Positions 1 through 11,500 of a stretch of 64,000 nt of DNA are shown here, piece by piece. The notes below the pieces were generated by a model, which saw only the letters and a program-made list of their open reading frames with translations, was not told the DNA's origin and did not search any database. Both the position numbers and the translations under genes were made by a program. This DNA comes from Prorocentrum cordatum (lineage: Eukaryota; Sar; Dinophyceae; Prorocentrales; Prorocentraceae). The stretch spans positions 207,501-271,500 of the forward strand of contig CAUYUJ010019615.1 of the NCBI GenBank assembly GCA_963575745.1, in the 5' to 3' direction. Each line of letters begins with the position of its first letter. Position 1 is the first letter of the stretch.

Positions 1-320
1 GTGGTAACACAACTTTTCTAACAAATCATTGGTTCGAAGATGTCTCGGGCGAAACGCTAATTTTCATGCACAACAAAATCCTTGACATGTGTCGACATCC
101 CGATGTTCTGAGGATGTCTCGAACGAACATGTCACCTGTTTACAGAAAACGTCTTAAACGATAGCCTCCAACACCTCCATATTCGGAGGATGTCTCGAGC
201 GATATCGCTGCTCGTGGGAACCTGACCGGACAAGAACGGGAAGCGTCCTTTTGTCCCCTGGGCTTATGAGATATTCCACGTTTTTAGTACGGCATACCAC
301 AGCAGTGCCACGTACCACTG
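1..320. other. Non-coding left edge with a short degenerate repeat
   Basis: No gene seen. The motif GATGTCTCG followed by RRCGA recurs near positions 38, 112 and 188, suggesting remnants of a tandem or dispersed repeat. Confidence 0.4.
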
Positions 321-706
321 CCGTGCTCCTTTGGGGTCTGCCGTGCTCCTGTGGAGTTTGCCGTGCGAACGTGTGGTCTGCCGTGCTCCTGTGTGGTCTG
401 GCGTGCTCCTGTATGGTCTGCCGTGCTCTTGTGTGGTTTGCCGTGCTCCTGTGTGGTCTGCCGTGCTCCCGTGGGGTCTGCCGTGTCCTGTGTGGTCTGC
501 CGTGCTCCTGTGTGGTCTGCCGTGCTCCTGTGTGGTCTGCCGTGCTCCTTCTTGGTCTGCCGTGCTCATGTGGGGTCTGCCGTGCTCCTGTGCGGTCTGC
601 CGTGCGAACGTGTGGACTGCCGTGCTCATTTGGGGTCTGCCTTGCTCCTTTGTGGTTTGCCGCGCTCCTGTGTGGTCTGCCGTGCTCCTGTGTGGTCAGC
701 AGACCC
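321..706. repeat. 20-bp minisatellite array, block 1
   Basis: About 19 imperfect copies of a 20-bp unit (core CTGCCGTGCTCCTGTGTGGT). It is open in several frames on both strands only because the unit lacks stops, and the predicted peptides are simple repeats. From 707 to 956 I see no gene or clear repeat. Confidence 0.9.
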
Positions 707-956
707 AGGGCTGAGGGAAGGCTGGAGCAGTGCTCTGGTGGTCCTTCACCCGCCCAGCTCCGTCCCCTCCCACTCTGGACCGATCTTGCGGGAAGCTGGC
801 TTGTGGCAGCGCATCGCGCGTCCATAGCGTTCGTGTGCTTGCTTTTACCTCCTTTAATGTCTGCTCCACCTCTCCTTGAGACGCAGAAGCCTCCGAGCGC
901 CGGGAGCAGAAATGATGCACTTTCGAAAAATCTGTTTGGATGAGTTTTGTTAGCGC

Positions 957-1990
957 GGCCTCGGAATTCAATTTTTCCGGCGACGGCCAGAGCCGACGCC
1001 AGCGCTGGATCCGGCTCGGCCGCCAGCCCAGGTGCCGGCCCGGGCGTTCGGTTCGAGCGCCGGCCTGGGTGCCGGAATCGGCCCGGAAGGGGTTCCAGGG
1101 CGCCGGGAGCAGAAAATCAATATTTTCGAAAGAAAAATATGTCTTGGAGTGGCCTTTTTTCCGCACCGCCTCGGAATTCAATTTTCCGGCGCCGGCCGGC
1201 GCCGGAACCGGCCCGGGCGCTGGCCCGGGTGCTGGCCCAGGCGTTCGGCTCGAGCGCCGGCCCGGGTGCCGGAAGCGGCCCGGAAGGGGTTCCCGGGCGC
1301 CGGGAGCAGAAAATCAATATTTTCGAAAGAAAAATATGTCTTGGAGTGGCCTTTTTTCGGCACCGCCTCGGAATTCAATTTTCCGGCGCCGGCCGGCGCC
1401 GGAACCGGCCCGGGCGCTGGCCCGGGTGCTGGCCCGGGCGTTTGGCTCGAGCGCCGGCCCGGGTGCCAGAAGCGGCCCGGAAGGGGTTCCCGGGCGCCGG
1501 GAGCAGAAAATCAATATTTTCGAAAGAAAAATATGTCTTGGAGTGGCCTTTTTTCGGCACCGCCTCGGAATTCAATTTTCCGGCGCCGGCCGGCGCCGGA
1601 ACCGGCCCGGGCGCTGGCCCGGGTGCTGGCCCGGGCGTTTGGCTCGAGCGCCGGCCCGGGTGCCAGAAGCGGCCCGGAAGGGGTTCCCGGGCGCCGGGAG
1701 CAGAAAATCAATATTTTCGAAAGAAAAATGTGTCTTGGAGTGGCCTTTTTTCGGCACCGCCTCGGAATTCAATTTTCCGGCGCCGGCCGGCGCCGGAACC
1801 GGCCCGGGCGCTGGCCCGGGTGCCGGCCCGGGCGTTTGGCTCGAGCGCCGGCCCGGGTGCCGGAATCGGCCCGGAAGGGGTTCCAGGGCGCCGGGAGGAG
1901 AAAATCAATATTTTCGAAAGAAAAATATGTCTTGGAGTGGCCTTTTTTCGGCACCGCCTCGGAATTCAATTTTCCGGCGCCGGCCGTGCT
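957..1990. repeat. 197-bp tandem satellite, about 5 copies
   Basis: A 197-bp unit repeats with very high identity. Each unit has a palindromic GC core (CCGGCGCCGGCCGGCGCCGG), a CCCGGGC-rich part, and an AT-rich part with AATCAATATTTTCGAAAG. The identical 66-codon ORFs spaced exactly 197 bp apart are a by-product of the array. Confidence 0.92.
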
Positions 1991-2524
1991 CCTGCGCGGT
2001 CTGCCGTGCTCCTGTGGCGTCTGCCGTGCTCCTGTGTGGTCTGCCGTGCTCCTGTGGTCTGCCGTGCTCATTTGGGGTTTCCCGCGAGCTTGTGGGGTCT
2101 GCCGTGCTCCTGTGGGGGAAACGCCAGCGGCGTTCGGGGTACAACAAAAGGCGCGTTTATGTTGTACCTGCGCGCGGTCTGCCGTGCTCCTGTGGGGATT
2201 GCCGTGCTCCTGTGTGGTCTGCCGTGCTCCTGTGTGGTTTGCCGTGCTCCTGTGGTCTGCCGTGCTCCTTTGTGGTTTGCCGTGCTCCTGTGGGGTCTGC
2301 CGTGCTCCTGTGGGGTCTGCCGTGCTCCTGTGAGGTCTGCGGTGCTCTTGTGTGGTCTGCAGTGCTTCTGTGGTCTGCCGTGCTCATTTGGGATCTGCCG
2401 TGCTCGTGTGGTGTCTGCCGTGCTCCTGCGGGATCTGCTGTGCTCCTTGTGTCGTCTCTTTGGTCTGCCGTGCTCGTGTGGGGTCTGCCGTGCTCCTGTG
2501 TGGTCTGCCGTGCTCCTGTGTGGG
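1985..2524. repeat. 20-bp minisatellite array, block 2, inside the 197-bp array
   Basis: The same 20-bp unit as block 1 resumes here. Near 2117-2177 it carries about 60 bp of other sequence with a small stem (GTACAACA ... TGTTGTAC). The array replaces the centre of the satellite palindrome: the satellite stops at CCGGCGCCGGC and resumes at CGCCGGAACC. Confidence 0.88.
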
Positions 2525-2660
2525 CGCCGGAACCGGCCCGGGCGCTGGCCCGGGTGCTGGCCCGGGCGTTTGGCTCGAGCGCCGGCCCGGGTGCCAGAAG
2601 CGGCCCGGAAGGGGTTCCCGGGCGCCGGGAGCAGAAAATCAATATTTTCGAAAGAAAAAA
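2521..2660. repeat. Last partial copy of the 197-bp satellite
   Basis: Right-hand part of the 197-bp unit, from the CGCCGGAACC half-palindrome through AATCAATATTTTCG, after which sequence switches to the TCC-tract anchor. Confidence 0.88.
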
Positions 2661-3060
2661 GCTAGAACGTTTAATCTTCAAGTGTTTGCGTTTTGATCTT
2701 CAAGTGTTAGGCCTCCTCCTCCTGCTCCTCCTCTTCCTCCTCCTCCTCCTCCTCCTCCCCCTCCTCCTCTTCCTCCTCCTCCCTCCTCCTCCCCCTCCTC
2801 CTCTTCCCCCTCCTCCTCCTCTTTCTCCCCCTCCTCTTCTGCCTCCTTCTCCTCCTCCTTCTCCTCCCCCTCCTCCTCTTCCTCCTCCTCCCTCCTCCTC
2901 CCTCTCCTCCTCTTCCCCCTCCTCCTCCTCCTCCTTCTCCCCCTCCTCCTCTGCCTCCTTTTCCTCCTCCTTCTCCTCCCCCTCCTTCTCCTCCTCCTTC
3001 TCCTCCTCCTCTTCCTCCTCCTCCTCCTCCTCCTCCTCCTCCCCTCCTTCCATGAATCCA
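2655..3060. repeat. Anchor sequence plus long TCC/TCT tract
   Basis: A roughly 50-bp unique anchor (AGAACGTTTAAT, then TCTTCAAGTGTT twice) leads into about 350 bp of TCC-rich pyrimidine tract. The same anchor plus tract occurs in inverted orientation at 37485-38640. ORFs here encode only Ser/Pro/Leu or Glu/Gly/Arg runs and are not credible genes. Confidence 0.85.
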
Positions 3061-3930
3061 TGAATGCCGCGCCTCTTCCTCATCCTTGTTCTCCTCCTTC
3101 GTCGTCAAGAACAGCAGCGAGCGCGAAGCAAGAGGAATTTTGCTTCGTGCTGTGTTTGACGACGAACCCCACCCTTCCTCCCCATCCTCATCCTCCTCCT
3201 TCTTCCTCCTTCCCCTTCTCCCCCTCATTCCTCAATCCATCCTTCTCCTCCTATTATTCGTCCTCCTCCTCCTCCTCCTCCTCCTTCTCCTCCTCCTCCT
3301 CCCTCCCTCCCTCCCTTCCTCCCTCCACTCCTCCCTCCATCCTCATATCCATCATAGTATTATTATTAATAACATATTCAGTCAGATTCTCCCTCCACCT
3401 CCTCATAGTCATTGGTCCTGCCAGGGTTGGAGGAGGGGGGGGGGGGCTCCTTCTCCTCCCTCTGCCTCCTCCCTCGCTCCCCCATCCTCACTCCCTCCTT
3501 CCTCCCTCCTCCTCCTCCTCCTCCTCCTCCTCCTCCTCCTCCTCCTCCTCCTCCTCCTCCCTCCCCTCCGATGTCGTCGTTCCTTTTCCTCCCCCTCCTC
3601 CTCATCCCCCTCCTCCTCCCCTCCCCCTCCCCGCCGGGGAGGAGGAGGAGTGTAGTCCTCCTCCTTCCCCTCTTCATCCCCCAGGTTGACGGGATATGGC
3701 GAGGGGAGGGGCAGGCGGGGGAAGAGGGGGCAGGGGCTGAGAGCCACCCCGTTGTGGTGTTTCTCTTGTCGATCAATGGATCGAAGTTTGCGCGGATGTC
3801 GGCGCGCTCAGGCTTGGTTCTAAACAGGGGCACACCATGCGGCGTCCAAAACAGGCACCCCCAGAGCCCCCCAGACGATTGGGATCCTAGGCACAGTGGC
3901 AGGACAGGCTGATGGTTGCCATGAAGCGCG
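3061..3930. repeat. Pyrimidine-rich low-complexity region
   Basis: Mostly TCC/CTC repeats (pure near 3243-3300 and 3495-3562). The 3680-3930 part is ordinary sequence with no recognisable gene. Confidence 0.75.
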
Positions 3931-3934
3931 TCTG

Positions 3935-4205
3935 AGTATGATTGTCATGTATATGTGCGTGTGTACTTGTAAGTGTGCATGTCTGCACATTTATACATTA
4001 TGTGTACAAATTTGTATACTCAACACATATATATATACATATATATGTACACATCAGCCAATGTGAGGGTGTCTATGTGTGTATGCTTACATGTATGCAT
4101 GTATGCATGTACATATGTGTGCATAGATGAGTAGATGTGCGTACACATGTACGCATGCATGTATGTGCATACGTGTGTGAGTGTATCTACATACACTAGA
4201 TGCAT
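3935..4205. repeat. TGTA/CATA microsatellite-like tract
   Basis: Degenerate TATG/TGTA/CATA repeats with a TATATATACATATATA core. No coding potential. It lies just past the 3' end of the minus-strand retrogene. Confidence 0.8.
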
Positions 4206-4373
4206 ACAGTTTACAGTTGGGGATATGTGGTGATGTTACGAGAGGAGGGGGTCAGGAGTAGAAGAAGAGAGGAGGATATATGGTAGAGGAGGGGGGTGGA
4301 GGTGTGGGAGGAAGGAGAAGGGAGAGGAGAGCCCAAGAGCAGGTTTGCCTCCCCAAATGGTGGTTTTCTCTTG

Positions 4374-5834
4374 CTACTACGAGCACACATAAATGAACCC
4401 ATAGTGGTGGCTCTGGACTGTGAAGCCACGTGAGTCGTCTGCTATATTTACAAGCTGGCTGCTCTTGTTCAGGTCAGCAGCAACTGCCCGGGCCGCTGCG
4501 ATGGCAGCTTCCTCGAATGATTTCGTCTGCTCATCGCTCCATGAGCCCAGCAAAAGCATGCGACTCCACCCTGCGGCACGGTGGCCCAACATGAAGTCAG
4601 GCTGCAGCGCGCGCTTCAAAGCTCGAGCCTCTGATCGATAGAAATAGCCGCCCTCCCACCTCCAGATGGGGCAGGAGGTGGAGCCCACATAACATTTGCC
4701 CCCTCCTTTCAGTGCTGTCCTGACTGCCTGGCGGCACCGCTGCAGCATCATCTCCTTGGAGATATCCACAGCCACGCCATCTGGCCATACGCTGATCTGG
4801 GGCCATTTCACCACAGCTTTGGCCATTACCTCAAGCGCATCGTCCTTTGCGTGGCTCCATTTCACTGCTTCCTTGTTCACTCTATTCTGTGGTTGTCCAA
4901 ATCGCCTCCATTCTGCCTCCAGTGGACAAGGAGGAGGCGTCTCCTCTGCAATATTATTCCTTCTTCTCTTTGCGTGCGCTGCTGCTATTGGGTCACAGTC
5001 TTCTCGTGCTTGTCTGAGGTTGTCCAGGGCGCTCGACGACATGGCAGCAGGCTCCGGAAAGGCCAACACATGCGCTTCAGCAGCATGATGATCACCAAAG
5101 AAATCAGAACGTCCTCCAGTCGCTTGCTCGCGGTGTCCGATGGCTGCAGCAGCATGATGGCGGCCGCGAAGTTGTTGATGGACGTCGTCAGCATGCGCAG
5201 GCGCCCCAGCCCCAGCGCATGTTCCCTCATGACCTGCAAGGCCTGCCATCATCCCAGCAGCTCTGCTGCCTCTTGCAGCTGACCGAGGCCCTCCTCCAGC
5301 AGCTTGGTCACCAATACCTTGATGATGGAGGTCAGCGTATGCAGGCGCTCTTCTAGCCCCTGAGTGCACCCCTGCATGGCCTCCAGGGCAAGCCACGCCA
5401 GCAGCTCTGCTGCCTCGCGCGAAAGACCGAACACAGACAACAGGCTGTTGTTGAGTGAGGTCAATGAGGCACTCAGCAGGCGATGATGATCCAGCCCCAA
5501 CACGTCGTCGTGTTCCCTCATGGCCTCCAGGGCCTTCCATGCCAGCACGTGCTTCTCCAGGGCACCAAAGGCCAGCCGTGCCATCAGCTCTGCCTCCTGC
5601 GGCAGACTGAGGCCTTCCAGCAGCATGGCCAGCAAGGCGCGCAGGAGCAGCAGACCTGCTGTCTCCACGACCATCACCATTAGTTGGCTGCTGTCGCTGC
5701 TCCACCTCCACCAAATTCTCAGCAGCCTCCCTCCCTGGGGAGGCCAGCAGGATGCCCTCCAGCAGCTGGTTCCGCAAGGTTCGCCTCGGCGGCGGTGAGC
5801 CTGTGAGGGCGTCCAGCAGGAGGGCCTCATGCAT
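4374..5834 (-). CDS. Gene E: intronless retrogene with GIY-YIG-like C-terminal segment
   Basis: One frame is open from ATG (5834) to TAG (4374), about 486 aa, with no intron. It sits 14 bp downstream of a relict spliced leader, so it is probably a reverse-transcribed trans-spliced mRNA. The N-terminus (MHEALLLDALTG...) and C-terminal third look natural. Between about 5650 and 5080 the open frame reads as Ala/Gly/His/Arg-rich junk, while the neighbouring frame reads as leucine-rich helices with REAAELLAW-type repeats and a single TGA near 5250. Two compensating frameshifts are therefore likely. The C-terminus has CYVGSTSCPIWRWEG and ends GFIYVCS, resembling the YVG(S/M)T..P..RW signature of GIY-YIG nuclease-like domains; this is an inference. 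Whether it is functional is unclear. No poly(A) stretch follows the stop. Confidence 0.55.
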
Positions 5835-5848
5835 GATCGATGAGCTTG

Positions 5849-5870
5849 CTTGGGCCAAAATGGCTACAGA
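5849..5870 (-). other. Relict dinoflagellate spliced leader (DinoSL)
   Basis: Minus-strand sequence containing GTAGCCATTTTGGCCCAAG. It matches the 22-nt DinoSL at 20 of 22 positions (differences at leader positions 3 and 18). The leader is normally added to mRNA by trans-splicing, so a genomic copy right before an intronless ORF marks a retroposed cDNA. Confidence 0.85.
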
Positions 5871-7778
5871 CCACGCTCACCAAGAGTTGCAACCTCGCAT
5901 ACAAACAACAACTCATTGTTATGGAACTCCGTTGCCATGCCAGCACAGCAGCAGTGGTGTGTTAGACTGATTATGGGATGTCCACTAGGGGTTATGTTTT
6001 CTTCGATGCCCCCCACCACTACCAGTGTCCAGTTGCATTTTTAGATATGGCCCAAGATGCCTCCAATATGGCCCAACCAAGATGGCCACTGGGAAAACTG
6101 ATGAAGCCCCCCAAGACAGCCCAAGAAAATTCCAGGAGGACCTACAAGGTCCTTGGGTGCTCTGAAGCCCCTTCCCCAGAACCCCCAGGCACCCTGAAGC
6201 CATGGCGTGGCGGCCGAATTGCCGGAGGCAGCTCGATCGACAATGACCTTGAAAGGTGCGTGGTTTTTGTTTGTCCTCCTGAGTTTCTTATGGCAGATGC
6301 GCTGCAGCCCCATGATCACACAGCAACGATTAATTGTCGCTCAGCCTGTCCACGACATCCCCCATTCTTCCCCCTACTCCTCCATATCCTCCTCTCCCTT
6401 TATCCACCTCATCCTCCATCTCCTCCTCCACCTCATCCTCCTCCTCATCCTCACCATCCTCCTTCTCTCCTCCCACCCCTGCTCCTGTTCCTCTTCCTCC
6501 CCTGTCCACTAACCGCCCCCTTACCTCCCTCCTCCACCATCCCTCCCTACCTCATGCTCCCCATGCTGTTGCTGCTCATCCTCATCCTCCCCTGCGCGCC
6601 CATTGCCTGCCATCAAGGGAAGGCCAGGGCCCACCCCGGCGACCCACTTCCACCGCACAACAGGTTCCATTGCCTCTCTCTCTCTCTCTCTACTTTTTTG
6701 CAGGAGGGATGCAGGATGCGCAGGGGGAGGCGCAGGAGGGATGCATGCAGGGGAGGAAAGAGAGGGCATTGATAGAGGGAGGAGGAGGAGGTGGTGTGTT
6801 ATCATCGCTTGTCAAGCCCACAATCAAAAGTGGTATACATACACTGTTTGTCGTTGTTGCACAGCTCACTCAGCTGACCAGCCCATGCATGACCACGAAG
6901 CCAGCCAGGCTTCCAGGCTGCTCAGGCACATAGTTAAAGCACTAGGATGTCTCGCATGCCGCCCCAGGGTGGAGGAGGATGAGAAAGGATGAGCAGGATC
7001 AGAAGGGTGGGTTGGTGGAGCAGGATCAGAAGGGATGAGCAGGATCAGAAAGGATGAGCAGGATCGGAAAGGATGAGCAGGATCAGAAGGGAGGAGGGGG
7101 AGGAGGAGCAGCCAGTAGTAGCATGTACCACCAGCTTCCACCCCTGGGGCACTGGGCTGGCATGAGCCCATTGGAAATCAATGCAGCGTGGATGAAAGCC
7201 TGACGCCAGGGAGAGGATGCATGAAGCTGCCTTGCCACCAGGAAATCAGATGTCGGTTCCATGTTGCCAAAGAGGAGGAGGAGGAGGAGGAGGAGGAGGA
7301 GAAGGGATGGTAACAGTGAGGAGGAGGAGGAGGAGGAGGAGGAGGAGGAGGAGGAGGAGGAGGAGGAGGGATGATGATAGATTGCTGTCATGATGGTGGG
7401 CATGACGATTGATGGCATGGCAATTGACGATTGGGAGGGAAGGGAGAGGCAGAGGAGGGCAGCATTGACAGTTGATGGCATGGCAATCAGCATGGCACGG
7501 CAACAGCAGGAGGAGAGGCTTGTGGAGGGATGTGGGGGAAAAGGGCAGCCAGCAGAGGAGGACGGACAGAGGGAGGAGGGGACCTGGCCACCTTGCCCCC
7601 AAACCTCCTTATCAGCTGAAATCTGGTCTACTAGGCATTTGTTTTTTTGGTTGAGCCTATCCCCTCCCCTGGCCTATCAGCAGGTACCTGGTTATGGTCT
7701 GTCTACTGTCGTGGCACATCCTCTCCCCTTGGTCTACCCTAGCACCAGGGCGCGATACTTAGCAGGGGGCCTGGGCTC
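5871..7778. other. Spacer between gene B and retrogene E
   Basis: No gene supported. It holds AAGATGG-family repeat (about 6045-6200), TCC/CTC tracts (6360-6560), a short CT run (6676-6693), about six copies of a 19-20 bp unit built on GATGAGCAGGATCAGAA (6975-7095), and a GGA tract (7268-7370). Confidence 0.6.
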
Positions 7779-8562
7779 TTAAAGGCCCTCTGAGCCCCAG
7801 AGCTGGAGGGCCCGCCCACCTTGCAAAGTCCCTGGGATCTTAAAGACCACCTGAGGCCGAATGGGCATGAGCCCCTTGTTGGGCTCCCACTCCACTGACC
7901 ACGCAACTGTAGTGAAATGGGTCTCCCACGCTGCCGGCCTAATCAGGGCCCCTGCAGAGGCCTGCAGGGCAGCATTCTTCTTGTTGTTCTCATCGCTCTT
8001 CTCCTGCTCCTCCTCCTCCTCGGCGGTGATTTGGGGGTTCACAGGGCTGAAGTATACGTCGTGGTTGTTCTCCAGGCTGAAGGCGTTGGGGTCATCCGGG
8101 TTGCTCCCCCATGGTGTAGTACATGATCTTGGGATTGGCATGGGTCTTCTTGCGTTCTGCAACCACGTCTTTCAGGGGCTTGAGGGCCCCATGCAGCAGC
8201 ACCTCGGTGTCGCAGGAGTCCAACTTGTAGAGGATCCATTTGTCAGCTTCCTCTGTAGAGTCGTCATCTGTCTTGGTCTTGAATTTCCCCTTGCCGAAGG
8301 CGCAGACCAGGGCCCCCCGGGTCCACGAGACCTCCTGAGCCCCCTCGTTCATGACGATCACCTTTTCCTGGATCATGAATTTGAGCTGGATGGGTGGGGA
8401 TGCTTTGATAGAGAGCATTGGCATTATCGCCAGATGTGACGAAGGAACCTTTGCGCAATCTATCAGGTTGCCAGGGTTGAGCTTGGCAGTCTTGGGTGGT
8501 GGGGTATCACCGTTCAATGGCAGGGTCCTCTTCTTGGATTCCGGCGTGGTCACGTCATCCTC
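7779..8562 (-). CDS. Gene B last exon, frameshifted
   Basis: Starts EDDVTTPESKKRTLPLNGD; includes EKVIVMNEGAQEVSWTRGAL and FGKGKFKTK. The frame breaks at a run of five C (8106-8110): upstream frame stops after MGEQPG, while the next frame continues as SNPDDPNAFSLENNHDVYF to a stop at 7779. Removing one base would restore continuity, so this is a pseudogene lesion or sequencing indel. A GTGGTC donor after RPQ (7851) is an alternative end. Confidence 0.65.
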
Positions 8563-11500
8563 CTGGGGTTGATGGGGGAGGCGGGGAAGGATCATGGAAT
8601 CGGGTTGGTTTATGGTGAGCAGGACTTGGGTGGAGGGAGGGAGGGAGGGGAGGGAGCGAGGATACCAGGGAGCAAGAAGATACAGAGGGAGATGTGAGGG
8701 CCCCACGAAACTCCTCAAAGTTGGCATTGTTGCTAGCCCAGCCAGGAGGATTGAGCTTTCTGACAATTTGGGGTTCCCTGATGGAATTGTTCCAGTGTGC
8801 AGCAGGGGGCACACAGGGCGCGTTGTTTGTTTATTTTATTCAATCAATAGTAGCTGTCACAGCTAGTCCAATCCAACAAGCCCTTTTGGGCGCAGGTGGT
8901 CTAAGCCAGTTCCTCCTCTCACCTCTTCCCTCCCCCATATTCAGGGAGGTTCACCTTCTTCCCACCCCCTGCCTGGGTCTGGACATGGGAGGGGGCATGA
9001 CCTGTTAGATTGACCAAGATGGCCTAAGATAGGTCCAAGAAGGCCTTGGAGAGCCCAGTATGGCTTCCAATATGGCTGCTCAAGGTATTACCTCGCAATG
9101 GCACATCCAAGAGGCCTCCTCAACGCAGCCCCAAGACAATTTGAAGTGCCCCCTGAGCCTTCCAAAGGCCCTGCCCAAGAAGTCAACAGCATGGCTTCAA
9201 TCAACGTTATTATTATCGTTTTGCGTTCTCGCCTGTGTCGCTTCCGATTGCCTTTCTTTTGAAGCCTCGCGACAGCTCACAGACAGCCCAGGAGAGCCCC
9301 CAAGATAGCCCCAAGAGCAACTGATGGCGTGCCAAGAGCAGCCCAAGAGGGCCCCAAGAAGCCCTTTCCGAACCCCTGAGGGTGGGGCTGAATTGATTAA
9401 CCCTCCCTGTCTTTTTGAACACTGGGGCCCAGGACAGTCTCAAGAGGCTTCTTCCCAGACCTCCCTAAACAGCTCCAAGAGAACCTCCAGACCACCTGAA
9501 ATATTCCTGAGAAAGCCCCAGGAGTGCCCTGAGAGGACCCCAGGAGTGCCAAATATGGCTCCAAGAGGCTTCCAGGAACCTCTCACACCGACAGCGCCTA
9601 CCTCAACTTGTCTACTCACATATTATTGTTTGGAAGGAACATAAGCCCACCACTACGCAAGTCTATGTTTGATCATGTGGGTCCTCAGTGCCAGGGCCAA
9701 ATGCAGCCACCCACTCGTCCACGAACGCCCGGAAGTCCTTACCAAACACTTCATGCTGGTAATACAAATTCATGACAGCCTGTGGGATGCGCACGCCCTT
9801 TGGCTCTCCTGGGGCGTCCGCCTTGTCTGCGAGCCACGTGGCAACGTTGAGAGCCGGCTTCGGCGGGGGTGCCTCCAAAATCTCTTTCGGGGGCTCTGTG
9901 CCAGCCGGGGTGAAGCCAGGGATAATGAGGGAGCCATTGTTGAACATCTCAACCAGCTTGGCCTTGTGGGTGATCTCGAACCACTCCTTGTGCACATCTG
10001 ACTCTGCCACGCCAAAGAAGAAGCATGGGATTTGGTACGACCCCTTGAACTTCACCCACGCCTGGAACATGTCCCCAACCCCCAACGACATGTCAGCAAC
10101 AATAATGGCCTTGCGACCATCAAACTCCACGCCTTCAAACGCACCTTGCAAGACTTTGTGAGCTGCATCCGGGCCAATCTGCTCGAACTTCTTGCCTGAC
10201 TGGACAGTGCCATCAGTAGAGTCGTCGTAGGACGTGGGAAGTGCTTTCTCGTCCATGTCCTCGATCACCAACATTTCCTTGGCTGCCACCTGGTTGGCCG
10301 GGTCTGTGCGGCCCCGGCAAAGCAAAGCACTGTTCTTGAAGGGGGACAAGTGCATCTTGACGTGGGCCGGGAAGAGGCATCGACCTGGGGTTGCACAATC
10401 CCGCTCCCCATGGCAGATTGAAACATAACGATGCCATAGTAAACCCTAGTCAGCAGACAGACTTTTTTGGGGCTATGCAGCTATGATAAGGCTATGGGTC
10501 AACATGGCCACAGGGATATAGGGCTAAAGGCAGGGCTATTGGGCTATAAAGCTGTAGGTCTTCTATAGGGCTCTGCAGATATAAGGCTATAGGGCTTTAG
10601 GCTGCAGGAGGGCTATATTATGGCGATCGGGCGATTGGGCTATAGGGACATTGGGCTATAGGAGGGCTCTATGGGCTATTGGGCTGAAGGGCAATCGAGT
10701 TATTATATCTATGTATATAAATATATATATATATATATTATCTATATATAGGGCTATAAGGCTATAGGAGGGCTATCAGGCTATAGTATGGTGCTATAAT
10801 AAGGCTGTAGGGCACCCAGCCAGGCACCCTGGGCACCTCCAGGCACCCGGGCACCCAGGCACCCCCAGGCACCCAGGCCCAGCCACCGAAATCAGTGACC
10901 AACCTCACCTAACTAACCATATGAATCTGCTAGGACCCCTACAGAGACAAGCTCTGATTGGGGAACAAATTCAAGTTTTACACTAAACATGGAACGATTT
11001 GAAACAACATTTTTATAAGTTCCTCTTTGCCTTGAAAAGTGCAACTGGTGGTATTATTCTTCTATCTGCATTATGTTCTCTTCACGTGGCACCAGGGGCA
11101 CCATGGCACAACAAGCTCCAAAACAATGACTACGAAGTCACACGTCATGATTTCCACAACCAGCAACCTGGGTACACCAGTGGGCGCGCATCCCGCGAGT
11201 CGATCTTCTTGTCGAACACCAGCCCAAACGATTTGTCCACATGGACGTCGCGCTCAGCCAGGCCCTTCATGATCTGATGTTCCTGCATCCAGAGGGTGTT
11301 CTTCTTGTATACGTACAAGGGCTGCAACATCACTGCCATGTTTGATTCCCCAAGCACCAGGGCCCTCGAGATGAAGTTTTTCCGGGCAGTCTGGGCGTGC
11401 CCACTCACTGATGACGGAGACACCCAGTTCACATATGGCAAGGTGACCTCAGGAACGCCAAGAGCAAATTTAAACGTACTACAGGTACCATCGATCGTTG

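Noticed and set aside
321-706. CRISPR-like regular repetition
   Set aside because: No unique spacers; contiguous 20-bp tandem units.
251-2665. Overlapping ORFs rich in CRAPVWSAVLL-like repeats, and 66-codon repeats
   Set aside because: They follow the 20-bp and 197-bp tandem arrays in several frames and on both strands.
10480-10810. CCCTATAG-type array considered as telomeric
   Set aside because: Not the TTTAGGG-type dinoflagellate/plant telomere repeat, interstitial and degenerate.
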